64,000 nucleotides of DNA from contig JALRME010000009.1 of the NCBI GenBank assembly GCA_026120035.1, positions 248,001 to 312,000 of the forward strand. The letters are read 5' to 3'. Source of the stretch: Coleophoma eucalyptorum (Eukaryota; Ascomycota; Leotiomycetes; Helotiales; Dermateaceae). The position numbers were made by a program, and so were the translations under genes. Shown here piece by piece: positions 23,902-34,227 of the stretch (positions are counted from its first letter, which is position 1; every line of letters begins with the position of its first letter). The notes beneath the pieces are model-generated. The model worked only from the letters and a program-made list of their open reading frames with translations. It ran no database searches and was not told the DNA's origin.

Positions 23902-24237
23902 GATGCCGTGACAATTCGTGTGGAGCCAAAAGAGCGCGTCTGGAAAAGTGGAGTCGAGGCTGGGAGCTTTTGGTTCAAGTATAAATTAATCAAAAGTCGA
24001 TCGGTGAAGGTCTGTTGAACAACCTGTATGTATGATGATGATACCAACTTCAACAATGCTGCCTTCAGCAATTACAAAATAAGTCAAACATTAGCTATGT
24101 GAGTGTAGATACGGTAGGTTCATCGCGAACGAACGCAAGGCTGAAGTGCAGCGCCAAGATTTACGCTAGTACCGATTTAGCATCATTCGATTATCTGGGG
24201 GAATTTTTCTGGTGCTGGAACCCCTCCTCCATCACGC
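23902..24237. promoter_or_regulatory. Bidirectional promoter TAF11 / GTP cyclohydrolase I
   Basis: 336 bp between two divergent start codons must serve both genes. No specific element was recognised. Confidence 0.5.
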
Positions 24238-25312
24238 ATGTCGCATAAGTCACTCAACATGGTACAATTCGCAGCAGTGCCGAAGATTGTCAAAGAAGAT
24301 GAGGAATCGGTAAAGACCGAGAGCGCCAGCGTTTCTACGTCAGAGACTCTTCCAAACGGGGGGTCAAAAGGGAAAGGTGGGGCAGAAGACGAGGGGAGTC
24401 GCAAGAGAAGGCGGAGGAAGGACAAAAACTCCAAAAACGGAGGAATTGGAAAGAGACGCCGACACAGTATCAGCAAAGCTGCCCGGGATCCAAGAGATGA
24501 AGTCTCTCCTGCAGATTCTCCAATTGCTGAAGAAGTTGTCAGATCTCCAAGCCCGGTCATTGACTTTGATGGATTGAGTCATCCAAGTATGTATAGCAAA
24601 GAATGCCCTATGGTTCATACTTTACTTCAGGCACTAATCATTTTCATAGGCAGAGGTACTCGTGAAAGACTTGAAGAGACACCCGAGCAGGCTGCTGCAC
24701 GCCTGCAGAAACTCTCCGGAGCAGTACGAACAATCCTCGAATGCATTGGCGAAGACCCGGATAGAGAGGGTTTACTAGCGACACCAGAGAGGTACGCAAA
24801 AGCGTTGCTCTATCTCACCAAGGGCTATCAGGAGAATGTCCGAGATATTGTGAACAACGCCGTATTCCACGAGGGCCACAATGAGTTGGTCATTGTCAAG
24901 GACATCGAGGTGTTCAGTCTATGCGAGCATCACATGGTGCCATTCACTGGCAAGGTATGGCAGATGCAATGTCTTCTCCATAAATATGCGCTAACTGAGA
25001 AAATAGATGCATATTGGCTATATCCCCGACAAAGACGTCATCGGAATCTCGAAGCTGCCCCGCATTGCCGATATGTTCTCCCGCCGTCTTCAAATTCAAG
25101 AGCGTCTTACCAAAGATGTTGCACATGCTATAATGGAAGTCCTCAAACCACAGGGAGTAGCAGTGGTCATGGAATCAAGCCATCTGTGCATGGTCATGCG
25201 TGGAGTGGAGAAGACGAGTGCTACAACAATCACTAGCTGCGTCTTGGGCTGCATCGAGAAACGAGAGAAGACCAGAAATGAGTTCTTCAGTCTCGTAGGT
25301 TTGAATAGATAA
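24238..25312 (+). CDS. FOL2: GTP cyclohydrolase I
   Basis: Converts GTP to 7,8-dihydroneopterin triphosphate, the first step of folate and pterin synthesis; cytosolic homodecamer. Exons 24238-24586, 24650-24954 and 25007-25312 give 319 residues. The catalytic domain occupies about residues 120-319, with LEGIGEDPxREGL-like text ([23 protein letters not shown]), the zinc and active-site segment [27 protein letters not shown] and the Arg/His-rich strand near [10 protein letters not shown]. The first 115 residues are an extension absent from bacterial enzymes, acidic and then strongly basic (RKRRRR, GKRRRH), resembling a bipartite nuclear localisation signal. Fungal and animal enzymes often have regulatory N-terminal extensions; the meaning of this basic one is unknown. 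A second ATG at 24259 could also start it. Confidence 0.94.
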
Positions 25313-25620
25313 TAGAGACGGGCGCGACTTGATTTAGAAGGTTTGCATACGTGCATGGAGTTTATTGGGACATTGGGCAGGCTATGGTCTTCAACACCAA
25401 ATAGGGCGGCGTTCTTAAATCTCTTTTTTATTGGTCTTAACGCCATATTTGAAACCTTGGAAATGCTCAGCAATGGGCACCCAAAATATACTGTATTTCA
25501 AGCTGCGAGCTATGACATTCTTTTAACGTGGTTGTTCCATCTCGCCATTTCCGGCAGATTTCCCATCAGAGTTTGAGCTATGACTTGTCATCATTGGGAC
25601 TGCCATTAGCACTATTTCTC
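25313..25620. other. Short intergenic region between convergent genes
   Basis: 308 bp between the stops of GTP cyclohydrolase I and thymidylate kinase. Presumed 3' untranslated sequence only. Confidence 0.45.
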
Positions 25621-26514
25621 TCAATTTGCTATGCCCGAAGTCATTGCTTCCCACGAGTCATTCCATGGCTGTACTTTACGCACATCTTTCCCAGATTTGT
25701 ATTTCTCTGCCGTATCAGCCCGGGCCGAGCTTGCACAGAAATCTCCTTGCTCAACTTCCTGCACCCGTTGTACAACCTGACTCCAGATCGCTTTTCTTAC
25801 CTCTTCTACACTCCCTCCAGCATCGATAACTTGCAGATCTTGTCCTTCGTCTGCTGCTATATCCTTCAGTGATACAAAGTATTTTCGCACGCATTTCTGC
25901 ATTTCCGAAGTCTCGTACTTCTCATCTCCAAATCCACCTCTCTTTGCAGCCTCTTCGGGGCTGAGATTCAGAAAAACCACCATATCAGGCCTTGGTAGAC
26001 CTACCTCAGGAGCTCGTGCCCAGTCGATTGATAGGTTGGGATTTCTTTTTGCAGCGCTGTAAACCATCCCAGAGTAATAATATCGATCGCATATAATGGT
26101 ATAACCTTTCGCGAGGGTTTTGTTGATGTGTTTTCTGGAAGGTATCAGATGTGCATTATGCAAATGATCAGCGATACTGACACTTTCTCCCAGCGGTTGG
26201 CAGAGAACAAGAGATGTATAACATGATCGTCCATCTCATTCTTGCTTTGTAAGTAGTTGTTGATCATCATCCCAATTGGAGATGTCCGATCTGAAATCCA
26301 TGAGCCCCATTGAATCGTATCCATAATGAGCATTTTTACCTGGAAATCTCATTGTTTCCACGTTATGACCAGACTTGTATAGCTCAGCTGCAAGCTTCTC
26401 GACTTGTGTAGTTTTCCCAGCCCTATCCAACCCTTCCATGACAATAAATGCTCCTCGAACAATCTGCTGCTTGGGCTTTTGCCACGGCCGCTCTAATAGA
26501 GTATTTGTCGCCAT
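25621..26514 (-). CDS. CDC8: Thymidylate kinase
   Basis: Phosphorylates dTMP to dTDP using ATP, essential for DNA synthesis. Exons 26514-26340, 26290-26182 and 26134-25621 give 265 residues. Seen: P-loop GLDRAGKTT (about 28-36), RFPDRTSPIG spanning intron 1, LLFSANRWEKV spanning intron 2, the DRYYYSG motif that binds the nucleotide, and LPRPDMVVFLNL. The second intron's donor is the GTCAGT at 26181, because the alternative GTGTCA breaks the frame. The yeast enzyme is about 216 residues; this one carries a C-terminal extension of about 45 polar residues that looks disordered. It is divergent from TAF6. Confidence 0.94.
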
Positions 26515-26864
26515 CTTTATCTGATAATAGCGTTGCAGGGGCTTGTCGAGGCCGCAGATACTGGTTCTCGTCGATGGAACGTGGGGTAGGAATAATCGAC
26601 GCGCTGGGGAGACGCGTCCTGCGCTAAGAGATTGCTAGCGTGCATTTTGCGGAGAATTGGGTCAGCCTTGCCGACCTTGATTCGCATCTCTTGTAAGTTG
26701 ACAGCTCAAGAAATCACCATCACCGTGTATCCCTAGACGTTCCGGGTAGGTCATTGTTCTCGCTGGCTCTTCCATCATGCCATGGGTTACTCGTCGCTAC
26801 CTAGTTGCTGGACTAACAATACATAGGATACGCAAGATCAAACACAACTTATCGCATTGCCGCG
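26515..26864. promoter_or_regulatory. Bidirectional promoter CDC8 / TAF6
   Basis: 350 bp between divergent start codons. It contains two ACGCG-type sites near 26600 (GACGCG, MCB-like core ACGCGT is nearly matched by 'agacgcgtcc' at about 26610). An ACGCGT core is the classic MBF site of S-phase genes in yeasts, so this fits a thymidylate kinase promoter, but function is inferred. Confidence 0.45.
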
Positions 26865-28309
26865 ATGGCGACCGAACAAAAGCTGTTCTGGAACTCCGAC
26901 AATGTCAGAGATGTCGCAGAGTCCGTGGGCATCTCATCGCTGAATGAGGAGGCTGTGCGAGCACTCTCACAGGAGGTTGAATATAGGCTTGGTCAGGTCA
27001 TCACAGAAGCTATGCGCTTCATGCATCAGTCGAAGAGAACAGTACTTAGCACGCAAGATATCTCACAAGCATTAAAAGTCTTAGATGTCGAGCCACTCTA
27101 TGGTTATGAATCTACTCGACCTTTAAGATTTGGCGAGGCTTCCTTGGGCCCTGGGCAGCCTCTTTTTTATATTGAAGATGAGGAGGTCGATTTTGAGAAA
27201 CTGATCAATGCGCCATTGCCAAAGGTCCCTCGAGACATGTCATTCACGGGTGAGCAGCATACTTCGAAAATACTGGCTACAACTAGTGCTAATGCTATCC
27301 AGCACATTGGCTCGCTGTTGAAGGTGTCCAACCATCCATTCCTCAAAATCCTACAACTGCTGAAGCACGATCCACGGAATTGATCCCTAAGGGGCCTGGT
27401 GCAAACCCAAGCCTTGCGGCTCTTGCAGGCAACGACAATGTCACATTCAAGCCTTTAGTCAAACATATCGTCTCAAAGGAACTTACTCTGTTTTTTGACA
27501 AAGTTCGAAAGGCAATTTTGGATGAAGATCCCGACCCAGACGTGGTACTTATGCGGCACTCTGCTCTCGAAAGCGTTCGATCCGATCCTGGACTCCATCA
27601 ACTTGTGCCTTATTTCGTCCAATTCATTGCTGATAAGGTCACCCACAGCCTAAACAACACATTTGTTCTTCGCCAGATGATGGAGCTTGCAGCTGCTGTC
27701 ATCGCAAACCCGACTCTTCATGTTGACCCCTATGTCACGTCGTTAATTCCTGGCATACTGACATGTCTCATTGGCAAGAGTGTCGGCGTGGAAGGACCAG
27801 ATATGATGGACCAGTATGCTCTTCGCGATTTCTCTTCGTCGCTTTTGTCCAAGATCGCGACCAAGTATGCACAAACGACACAAGAGCTACGGCCACGGCT
27901 TGGTCGAACACTTTTGAAGCATTTCCTCGATTATGACAGATCCCTTGGTACTCATTATGGTGCCATAAGAGGTATAGCAGACCTTGGTGGCACCGAGGCC
28001 GTTCGAGAATTGATAATTGCATGCCTAGGAAAGTTTGATTGCGTCATTGAGAAGGGCATCAAGCAGCGAGGAGAAGACGACCTTCAAGTTCAAATGCTTA
28101 TAGGATGCATCATGAAAGTGATCTCAACGGTCGCAGAATCAGGGAATGTCTTGACGAATGGTGCCAATGGTGACGCAGAGAACGAGCAAGTACTGATAGA
28201 TTACTTGGGTCCTCACATCGGCAAAAGAGTTGCAGCGTTGCACGATCATAGACTGAGCAAAGCGATATTGGAGGTGAAAAGCCGAGAGGAAAGAGAAGGC
28301 GCAGAATGA
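26865..28309 (+). CDS. TAF6: TFIID/SAGA-type subunit TAF6
   Basis: Histone-fold subunit of TFIID (and SAGA in yeast) that pairs with TAF9. Two exons, 26865-27249 and 27303-28309, give 463 residues. The reading frame changes at the intron, so an intron-blind reading splits it into two proteins. The splice TTCACG G|CA CAT TGG restores the conserved [20 protein letters not shown]. The N-terminal histone fold (about 7-75) contains [15 protein letters not shown] and [15 protein letters not shown], followed by DVEPLYGY. The C-terminal HEAT-like TAF6C region includes [16 protein letters not shown] and [17 protein letters not shown]. Length matches fungal homologues. It is divergent from thymidylate kinase. 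Confidence 0.95.
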
Positions 28310-31033
28310 AGTGATCACAATGGCAGAAAGCATTTAGTGGCGTTTTGGTGGTTTCGGCGCTTGGCGTGGGGCATATGAGCTTTCAGATGCGACTGACATT
28401 AATAGGGTATCAAAAATTGGTTGATACCATCTCAGAAAATAGGCTTGAGCAAAAGTGGAATCTTAATGGCCCAGCCGTTGCCATAATCTGCTGGTAGGTA
28501 TGGCTTGTGGACGCGTAGACAAGAGGGAGTAAGTTCGAAAAGTCAAGATTACAGACGTTGAACCTGTAAAAATGAATTAAACCAAGCCCTAGGCGCAAGA
28601 CTTTTCATCAAAATTACGGCATCACATTTGTGGTCTATTGTCTCTATCTATGTTTCTGGCTTACTCGAGTATTATGCGGGCCTCGATTGGTCGTTACTAC
28701 CCTAAGATATGCTGTTACCCAAGAACGCCCAACCACCCTACAATAACCCTCAATCGTCACACTATCAAGATGAAAATTTGGTGTGATATTTCAGTTCCAA
28801 GCGGCGGCCGCTAGGTTTGACTTTTGCAAATACATTTGTTACTATTCTGTGACTTGAGTTGTACGCCTAGCAAAAGTTGTCCACAATTTGGCTGGACGTA
28901 TCGTGTGGTGATTGCAACTGGAGTGTAAGGAAGGGTACATGAGTGCATAATTGAGCTAAATAGTAAATCCGAGGCTTAGAGTTTGTCAACGCTGTTCTGG
29001 GAGCTTGGTATCCTCCTAGCTCCCGGCGCCAAGTGTCAACAAATTGGCCGTGCGAATTTCCCCAGCAGAGGATGCCGCGGTGAATCTTCAGACTCTGTCG
29101 ATTGTGCAACCTTGATGTCTCCCTGAGTTGAGCCTTTTGAACAAACTGGGGCATGTTGGATCATATGACTGAAACCCCCTTCTTGCATGTTCTCTCTAAT
29201 TTTTCCCAATTGTCTGTCGCTGTAAGTATCATTCTACATTGTGTCTGAACCGTATTTTGGGTCAGCAAGTATGCTCTTTGGTGGACGGTGCCCAAGCTGG
29301 TGAGTGCATGGTAACTGCTACTGGGACACATTTGAAGCTACGAAAATGAGGACGGGTGGAACTAGATATATCTATTCAGAATGGTATTACCGGCGTCATC
29401 AAAGAGGTAAATGAGCAGTCATGGACCAGCATGGCTATACTTAGCTTGGAAAATATGCAGTGCTCGAAGAGACAACCCATTAATCACGAGCATGTACTCT
29501 CCAGTTTATCATCTATGCTACATGCTCTGAAATTGAACAGTTCATGCATAGCGCTGTGTATAATTCTGCCAAAGCGCTCTCAATTGGAGAGCATATATTA
29601 GCGTATATATACAGGTTTTATCGATACCAAGAAAGCCCCAGAAACGAGTTAAAGTAGAGTTCTGAATAACCTCACAGCATGAGATGTGATGAAGTGCATA
29701 TACGAGAAACCTTCATATGCAAGAATTCTTGGCATGTACGGAACCTCGGCACCTACAATACATGCATTTATATCGCTGCATGGGTGCCAACGATAATGTC
29801 TCCACTGTTTCAACCATGACTTTCTTTCACCTTTGTGGGACCCCAGATATTTGCAAAGAGACTCACAACCGCAATTCACAAGACTTTCCCAACGTTTGAA
29901 GACGGGAGTTCACCGGTGGCTGGGGAGGACATTTCATGTCTTCATGCGGGCTGGATGAGATTATAAGAGTTACACCTGCTCTTTCAGCCAGTGTAGCGTA
30001 GAAAATATATATCGATATTGAGATAACTGGGCAGCTCAAGACCTGAAGTTTGATTACATGGAGTTTTCCTAGTACCAATGCTCTTCCGAGGCAGCCTGAA
30101 CTCATTTGAGTCTCCTCCGGAGACGCGTCCAATGAGCTCGCTTGATTTAAACCGCATTCTTCTTGCTCGCTTAATCCTTGTCGAAATCAGCAGCATGCAG
30201 AGACCTTCATACGTCGAATCTGTATGGACACAGTTCGGTTTTCTCACTCATTGGAATGAAAATTGGGCTAAGAAACTTGTACGAGAGATCTCAGAAGTTT
30301 CGAGAATGGAACCATCAATCATATTGTCACAATATCACTGTAAAGGTATCTTCGGAATAACATGGAACGTTTGCAGTGGTTGTAAGTCCCGGGAATCTGC
30401 ACAAGGTATCGCCATTGTTCTCTTTATAGCCAGGGATGTCATATTTTTTCTCCACAAAGATTTTTCTAGCCCAGTATCATAGAAGATTGAATATTCATAG
30501 CAGTCACGTTTCGTCCATGGGTACTTTCACAGAAGTGTACTCAATACCTACTGCGATTACTATTGTTCAGATTAAACTGGTCTATGTCTGGCATATCTTT
30601 CGCGATCCTCAAACCGATAGTGAACTGGTATGTTTCCTAGATATGTCTCATGGGTAGACTTGTGGTTGTGGTGGTACTATATGGGAAAGCGATCAATAGA
30701 CCTCTATTTGGAGTAATTTGATGTTCTTGGGGTAAACGAAGGCTACAAGCAGTCCCAAGATGCACAAGCTTAGAAGTTTGCGAAAAAGGAATCGTGACAT
30801 GGTGGATCACAAAAAGAGAGGTCTTGCTAAAAGAACAAGATACAATCCAATCCCCGCATATAATCAAATCATCAGCATTATGAATTAGAGTATTCAAATA
30901 TTATCATTTTATCCATATACCTGTATAGAAGCAGCTCTAATAAGCCTGGATATCCAACCCGTAAAAATGAAACGCTTTAGTATCACCCCAAACTCCATCC
31001 ATACCATTTCCAAAACGCCTTTATCTGCAGAAC
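28310..31033. other. 2.7-kb gene-poor region
   Basis: No gene could be supported. The longest frame (30078-30482, plus, 134 codons) has no recognisable domain, and a minus-strand frame at 28867-29154 is likewise unknown. Composition is AT-rich in the second half. No tandem repeat, RNA gene or transposon feature was seen. Confidence 0.5.
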
Positions 31034-32746
31034 CTATGATTTTACTTTCTTCCGAATCATGCTACTACCCAAGACATTAACAGCAGGCGCTGCGTTACTA
31101 ACTGATACTGCAGGTGAGTCTGGCTCTGCACCAGGCTTCCTCTTCTTCCTCACTAATCCCATCGTCAGGCTTGTTACACCTGTGCTGCTAGTTGCAGCCT
31201 GGACTTGCGATTCCCTCGTGCCGACCACAGTCTGACCCCAAGCATCACTCATCTCCCCCCATGCGCTAGACTTGACTTCCATAATCCAACGCCGCGAGCT
31301 TGACGTAGCAAGCTCTATATTCGCAAAATCCAGACGTAGAAGTAATTCTGTGATCCGAGTATAATCTCCTTCTTCCACAATGACCTGCCCCCTGCCCTCT
31401 GCGTTCCACTTGTAGTAAGCAGTATTCTCTGATCGCTCCAAGATGTAGTTCCTGTTCTTCGTCTTGATCCGTGGTTGACGCGGTATGATGCGTCCAGTAA
31501 GCTTTTTCTGCTTATGCTTCTTCGCTATTGGACCTCTGGCTAAGTTGAAGGGGTTCTGAGGAACAGATAAAGCCTCTGCTCCTTCTGATTTTATCAGTGA
31601 ACTGTTTGGCTGTACTTGGCTCGATCCTGCATAGGACGTGACCTGTGATAGTATCAAATTGGAATGATCTTGCGTCTGTTGCGTAGATGTTGATGCGCCC
31701 TGGTCCCAGATCTGACTAGTCTCTGTTGAATCGGTCCTTTGGCTGTCACCGATTGTGGGAGTCTTTGATGAAATATTTGGATTGAAAACTAGCCAAATAA
31801 AACCCACAAGTCGGCCTGCTGAACATTCTTGACGGAAAGCCATCATTTCCCAAAATTGATCTACCGTTTTGACGCTTCTCCAATTTCCCACGGAGTCGCG
31901 CTCACCCTTAGAAATCTCGTCATCAAGTTCATCCAAGAATCTTGACTTTGGGTCGTCGGGATAATGAGGAATTAGGCACCTCGGCGGCAGGGATTCTGGG
32001 TTTCGGGCAATTTCTTGCAGAGGATGACCAACTATCCATGGTGAAGTTTGGGACGGCGGTTTGACTTTGGAGGGAATATACGATGTAGTTTCGTACGTAT
32101 CCAGTCCGGGAATCAGTAGATACCCTTTTATGCTGCTCCATAAGCACTTCTCCGACTTCAACTTGACGTCCTCGACTAAGGGATTGAGAACTCGACACCA
32201 CCATCGTACTAGGCCTCTGTCATCTAATACATGCTTGCCATCATTCTCAATACTACCGGGAAACAGATACTGGTCCTGCGCCCTTGCAAATAGAGAGATA
32301 ACACTCCGAGTATTCGGTCTTTGGCGTTGCTCAATTAGGTGCTGTAGAAATGTCGAACTTATTTCCCTCAAAGATGATGGTGTACCCTTTGGAAGCTTTA
32401 AAAGGTGCACATAGCCTGTAGAATCGGCCTTGGAAACGAAAAATGTTGTCGAGTGCGCTGTAGAGTAGATAAGGACCTCAATCGCAAAGATCAGGGTTTC
32501 TTTCGCAGGTAGTTCGTCAGTCGCAGGCGAGATCTGGATCGATGCTGTAAGGAAGTGGTTCTCGCAATAGGTTCGCTCTGGTCGTCCTCGTGGTGGTGTA
32601 GAATATATTGCAGAGGTTCGAGTAGGTGGGGTTGAAAGATGGTATATTTTGAAAGCGATATCTTTTGGTAGCACTTTGGCTAATTGTTGCATTAGCAATG
32701 GAGAAGCAATTGATGCTTTGGGAAGAAGCTTCTCGTGCGCCGCCAT
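31034..32746 (-). CDS. RTT109: Histone acetyltransferase Rtt109
   Basis: Fungal-specific acetyltransferase that modifies H3 Lys56 (with Asf1) and Lys9/Lys27 (with Vps75) on new histones; needed for genome stability. A single exon encodes 570 residues. The KAT11/p300-like fold is recognised by DDRGLVRWWCRVLNPL, a SSIKGYLLIPGLDTYET stretch, VGHPLQEIARN and LPPRCLIPHYPDDPKSRFLDELD. The catalytic-core segment VDQFWEMMAFRQEC and RLVGFIW follow. The last third is a low-complexity Ser/Gln region, then KKHKQKKLTGRIIPRQP, a segment starting YYKWNAEGRGQVIV, and a basic C-terminus (KKRKPG, RKKVKS) typical of these enzymes and suited to nuclear import. It is divergent from mL57 with 256 bp between starts. 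Confidence 0.94.
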   Translation of the reverse strand: MAAHEKLLPKASIASPLLMQQLAKVLPKDIAFKIYHLSTPPTRTSAIYSTPPRGRPERTYCENHFLTASIQISPATDELPAKETLIFAIEVLIYSTAHSTTFFVSKADSTGYVHLLKLPKGTPSSLREISSTFLQHLIEQRQRPNTRSVISLFARAQDQYLFPGSIENDGKHVLDDRGLVRWWCRVLNPLVEDVKLKSEKCLWSSIKGYLLIPGLDTYETTSYIPSKVKPPSQTSPWIVGHPLQEIARNPESLPPRCLIPHYPDDPKSRFLDELDDEISKGERDSVGNWRSVKTVDQFWEMMAFRQECSAGRLVGFIWLVFNPNISSKTPTIGDSQRTDSTETSQIWDQGASTSTQQTQDHSNLILSQVTSYAGSSQVQPNSSLIKSEGAEALSVPQNPFNLARGPIAKKHKQKKLTGRIIPRQPRIKTKNRNYILERSENTAYYKWNAEGRGQVIVEEGDYTRITELLLRLDFANIELATSSSRRWIMEVKSSAWGEMSDAWGQTVVGTRESQVQAATSSTGVTSLTMGLVRKKRKPGAEPDSPAVSVSNAAPAVNVLGSSMIRKKVKS

Positions 32747-33002
32747 TATTTGAAAAGATGTATTATAACAAAGATTGAGGGCTCATGTTGAAGCTAAAAT
32801 AAGCATGTCAAAGATCTGAAAGCCCATGAATGTCATTGAGGCACCGCGGGTACCAGCGCGCACCCTGGGATCGGGACGACGCGAAGTGGCTTAAAACAGT
32901 TTAGCGTACCTGGGAACTTTTTGAGCTGATGACAGCAGTCGAGGCACGAGATCTCAGGTCGGCGACATATAAAGCACGAATTTTTCGATCAATTGACTTG
33001 CA

Positions 33003-33881
33003 ATGGCGTCCAAATCGGCAAGCAGATCACTTCAAGGTATCTCGAGACAAGTACAACAACGCTGCACATGCGCAAGCTCCAGGACAGCGCCTGCGGCCAT
33101 CCGACAGTTTTCTGCATCTAGTTTGAGATCGGGGGAACAGCAGACTCAAGGTCAAGAAGAGCTACCAAGATGGTCGCGAACACCAAGGCAAATGATTGCC
33201 CCGTTCCCGCACCGTATAAGGGATCCTGCAAAAGCATTTGTGGTCAATGAGGACCCAGAGAAGGTGGATGCTATGTATGTGAAGTTTTTAGGACGAGGAG
33301 GAGACAAGGTTCTTGATGAGGAGGTGAAGTGGCTGGCTATTACACACAAAAGTTTTGATCAGGGAAGGAGAGGATTCAACGATAGGCTGGCCTTCCTAGG
33401 TATGTTTGTTGTGAAGTGCGGACGCTTCACATGCTGAATCAAAATAGGACGACGGATTTTGAACATGCAGACTTCTCTTGCTTTACTACACTCTCCCCTC
33501 AGTACATCGACCCAGTCCGCACCCAGTTCAGACGATACTCGAGAACCTTTCACGCATACGGCCTTAGAAGGACTGCGAAATCTTGCAGACGTGCAGGTCT
33601 CCGATGTACTCACCAAGGAACGATTAGGAAATCTCGCCGTGCAGATGGGTCTATCACAGGTAGTGCGATGGAAGCCTAGAAACGTATGGTTTCTCCCCAT
33701 GAAATGCTTATGATCACAAAACTTACAATAATAGCCAATGAATCTAAAATCTTCCGGAGTCGACGTTGTCATGACCACTTCGCTATATGCCATAATAGGA
33801 GCGATCGCATTACAGAAGGGAGGAGATGTTGCAGCGCGGGTAGCAAGAGAACGAGTCTTAAAGCCACTTGGGATATCGTAG
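33003..33881 (+). CDS. MRPL15: Mitochondrial large-subunit ribosomal protein mL57 (RNase III-like fold)
   Basis: Component of the mitochondrial 54S subunit derived from an RNase III domain. Exons 33003-33399, 33448-33683 and 33735-33881 give 259 residues. The N-terminus is rich in Ser, Arg and Gln and lacks acids (CTCASSRTAPAAIRQFSASSLRSG), as a mitochondrial presequence. WLAITHKSFDQGRRGFNDRLAFLG is the RNase III signature region, but the acidic catalytic residues of active enzymes (NERLEFLGD) are not retained, fitting a structural role. The C-terminal ALQKGGDVAARVARERVL matches the last helix of the fold. Introns split LAFLG|RRILNMQ and WKPRN|PMNL. Confidence 0.9.
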
Positions 33882-34227
33882 GAGAAGGGTTGAATCGCAT
33901 CTTGTTATACGAAGCATGGTCACGGCGCTGGTGTAGAAATATTCTTGTACTATATGGAACGATGTCGTCTGCTGTGTAGATATGGCTGTATGTCGCCAAA
34001 TAAAATCACCAATTCTCACGTGGAAAACATACATTTAGGACCATACGATCTCGGAATATCATTGCATAGGCCTTTCTGAGGACGCCTAACAGACAAAAAG
34101 TCGATAATATTTGTATCATTATTAAAATACAGCCTATCCTAACTATATACAAAGCATAGATCAACGCCGCTAAACACTTCAATGTACAGTATCGCATGTT
34201 TTCAAAGTTATATTCAGTATCATCCTG
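33882..34227. other. Short intergenic region between convergent genes
   Basis: About 350 AT-rich bases between the stops of mL57 and the FGW-repeat protein. Only 3' sequence is expected. Confidence 0.45.

Noticed and set aside
30078..30482. A 134-codon plus-strand gene
   Set aside because: No domain, no nearby exon partner and average AT-rich background; likely chance.
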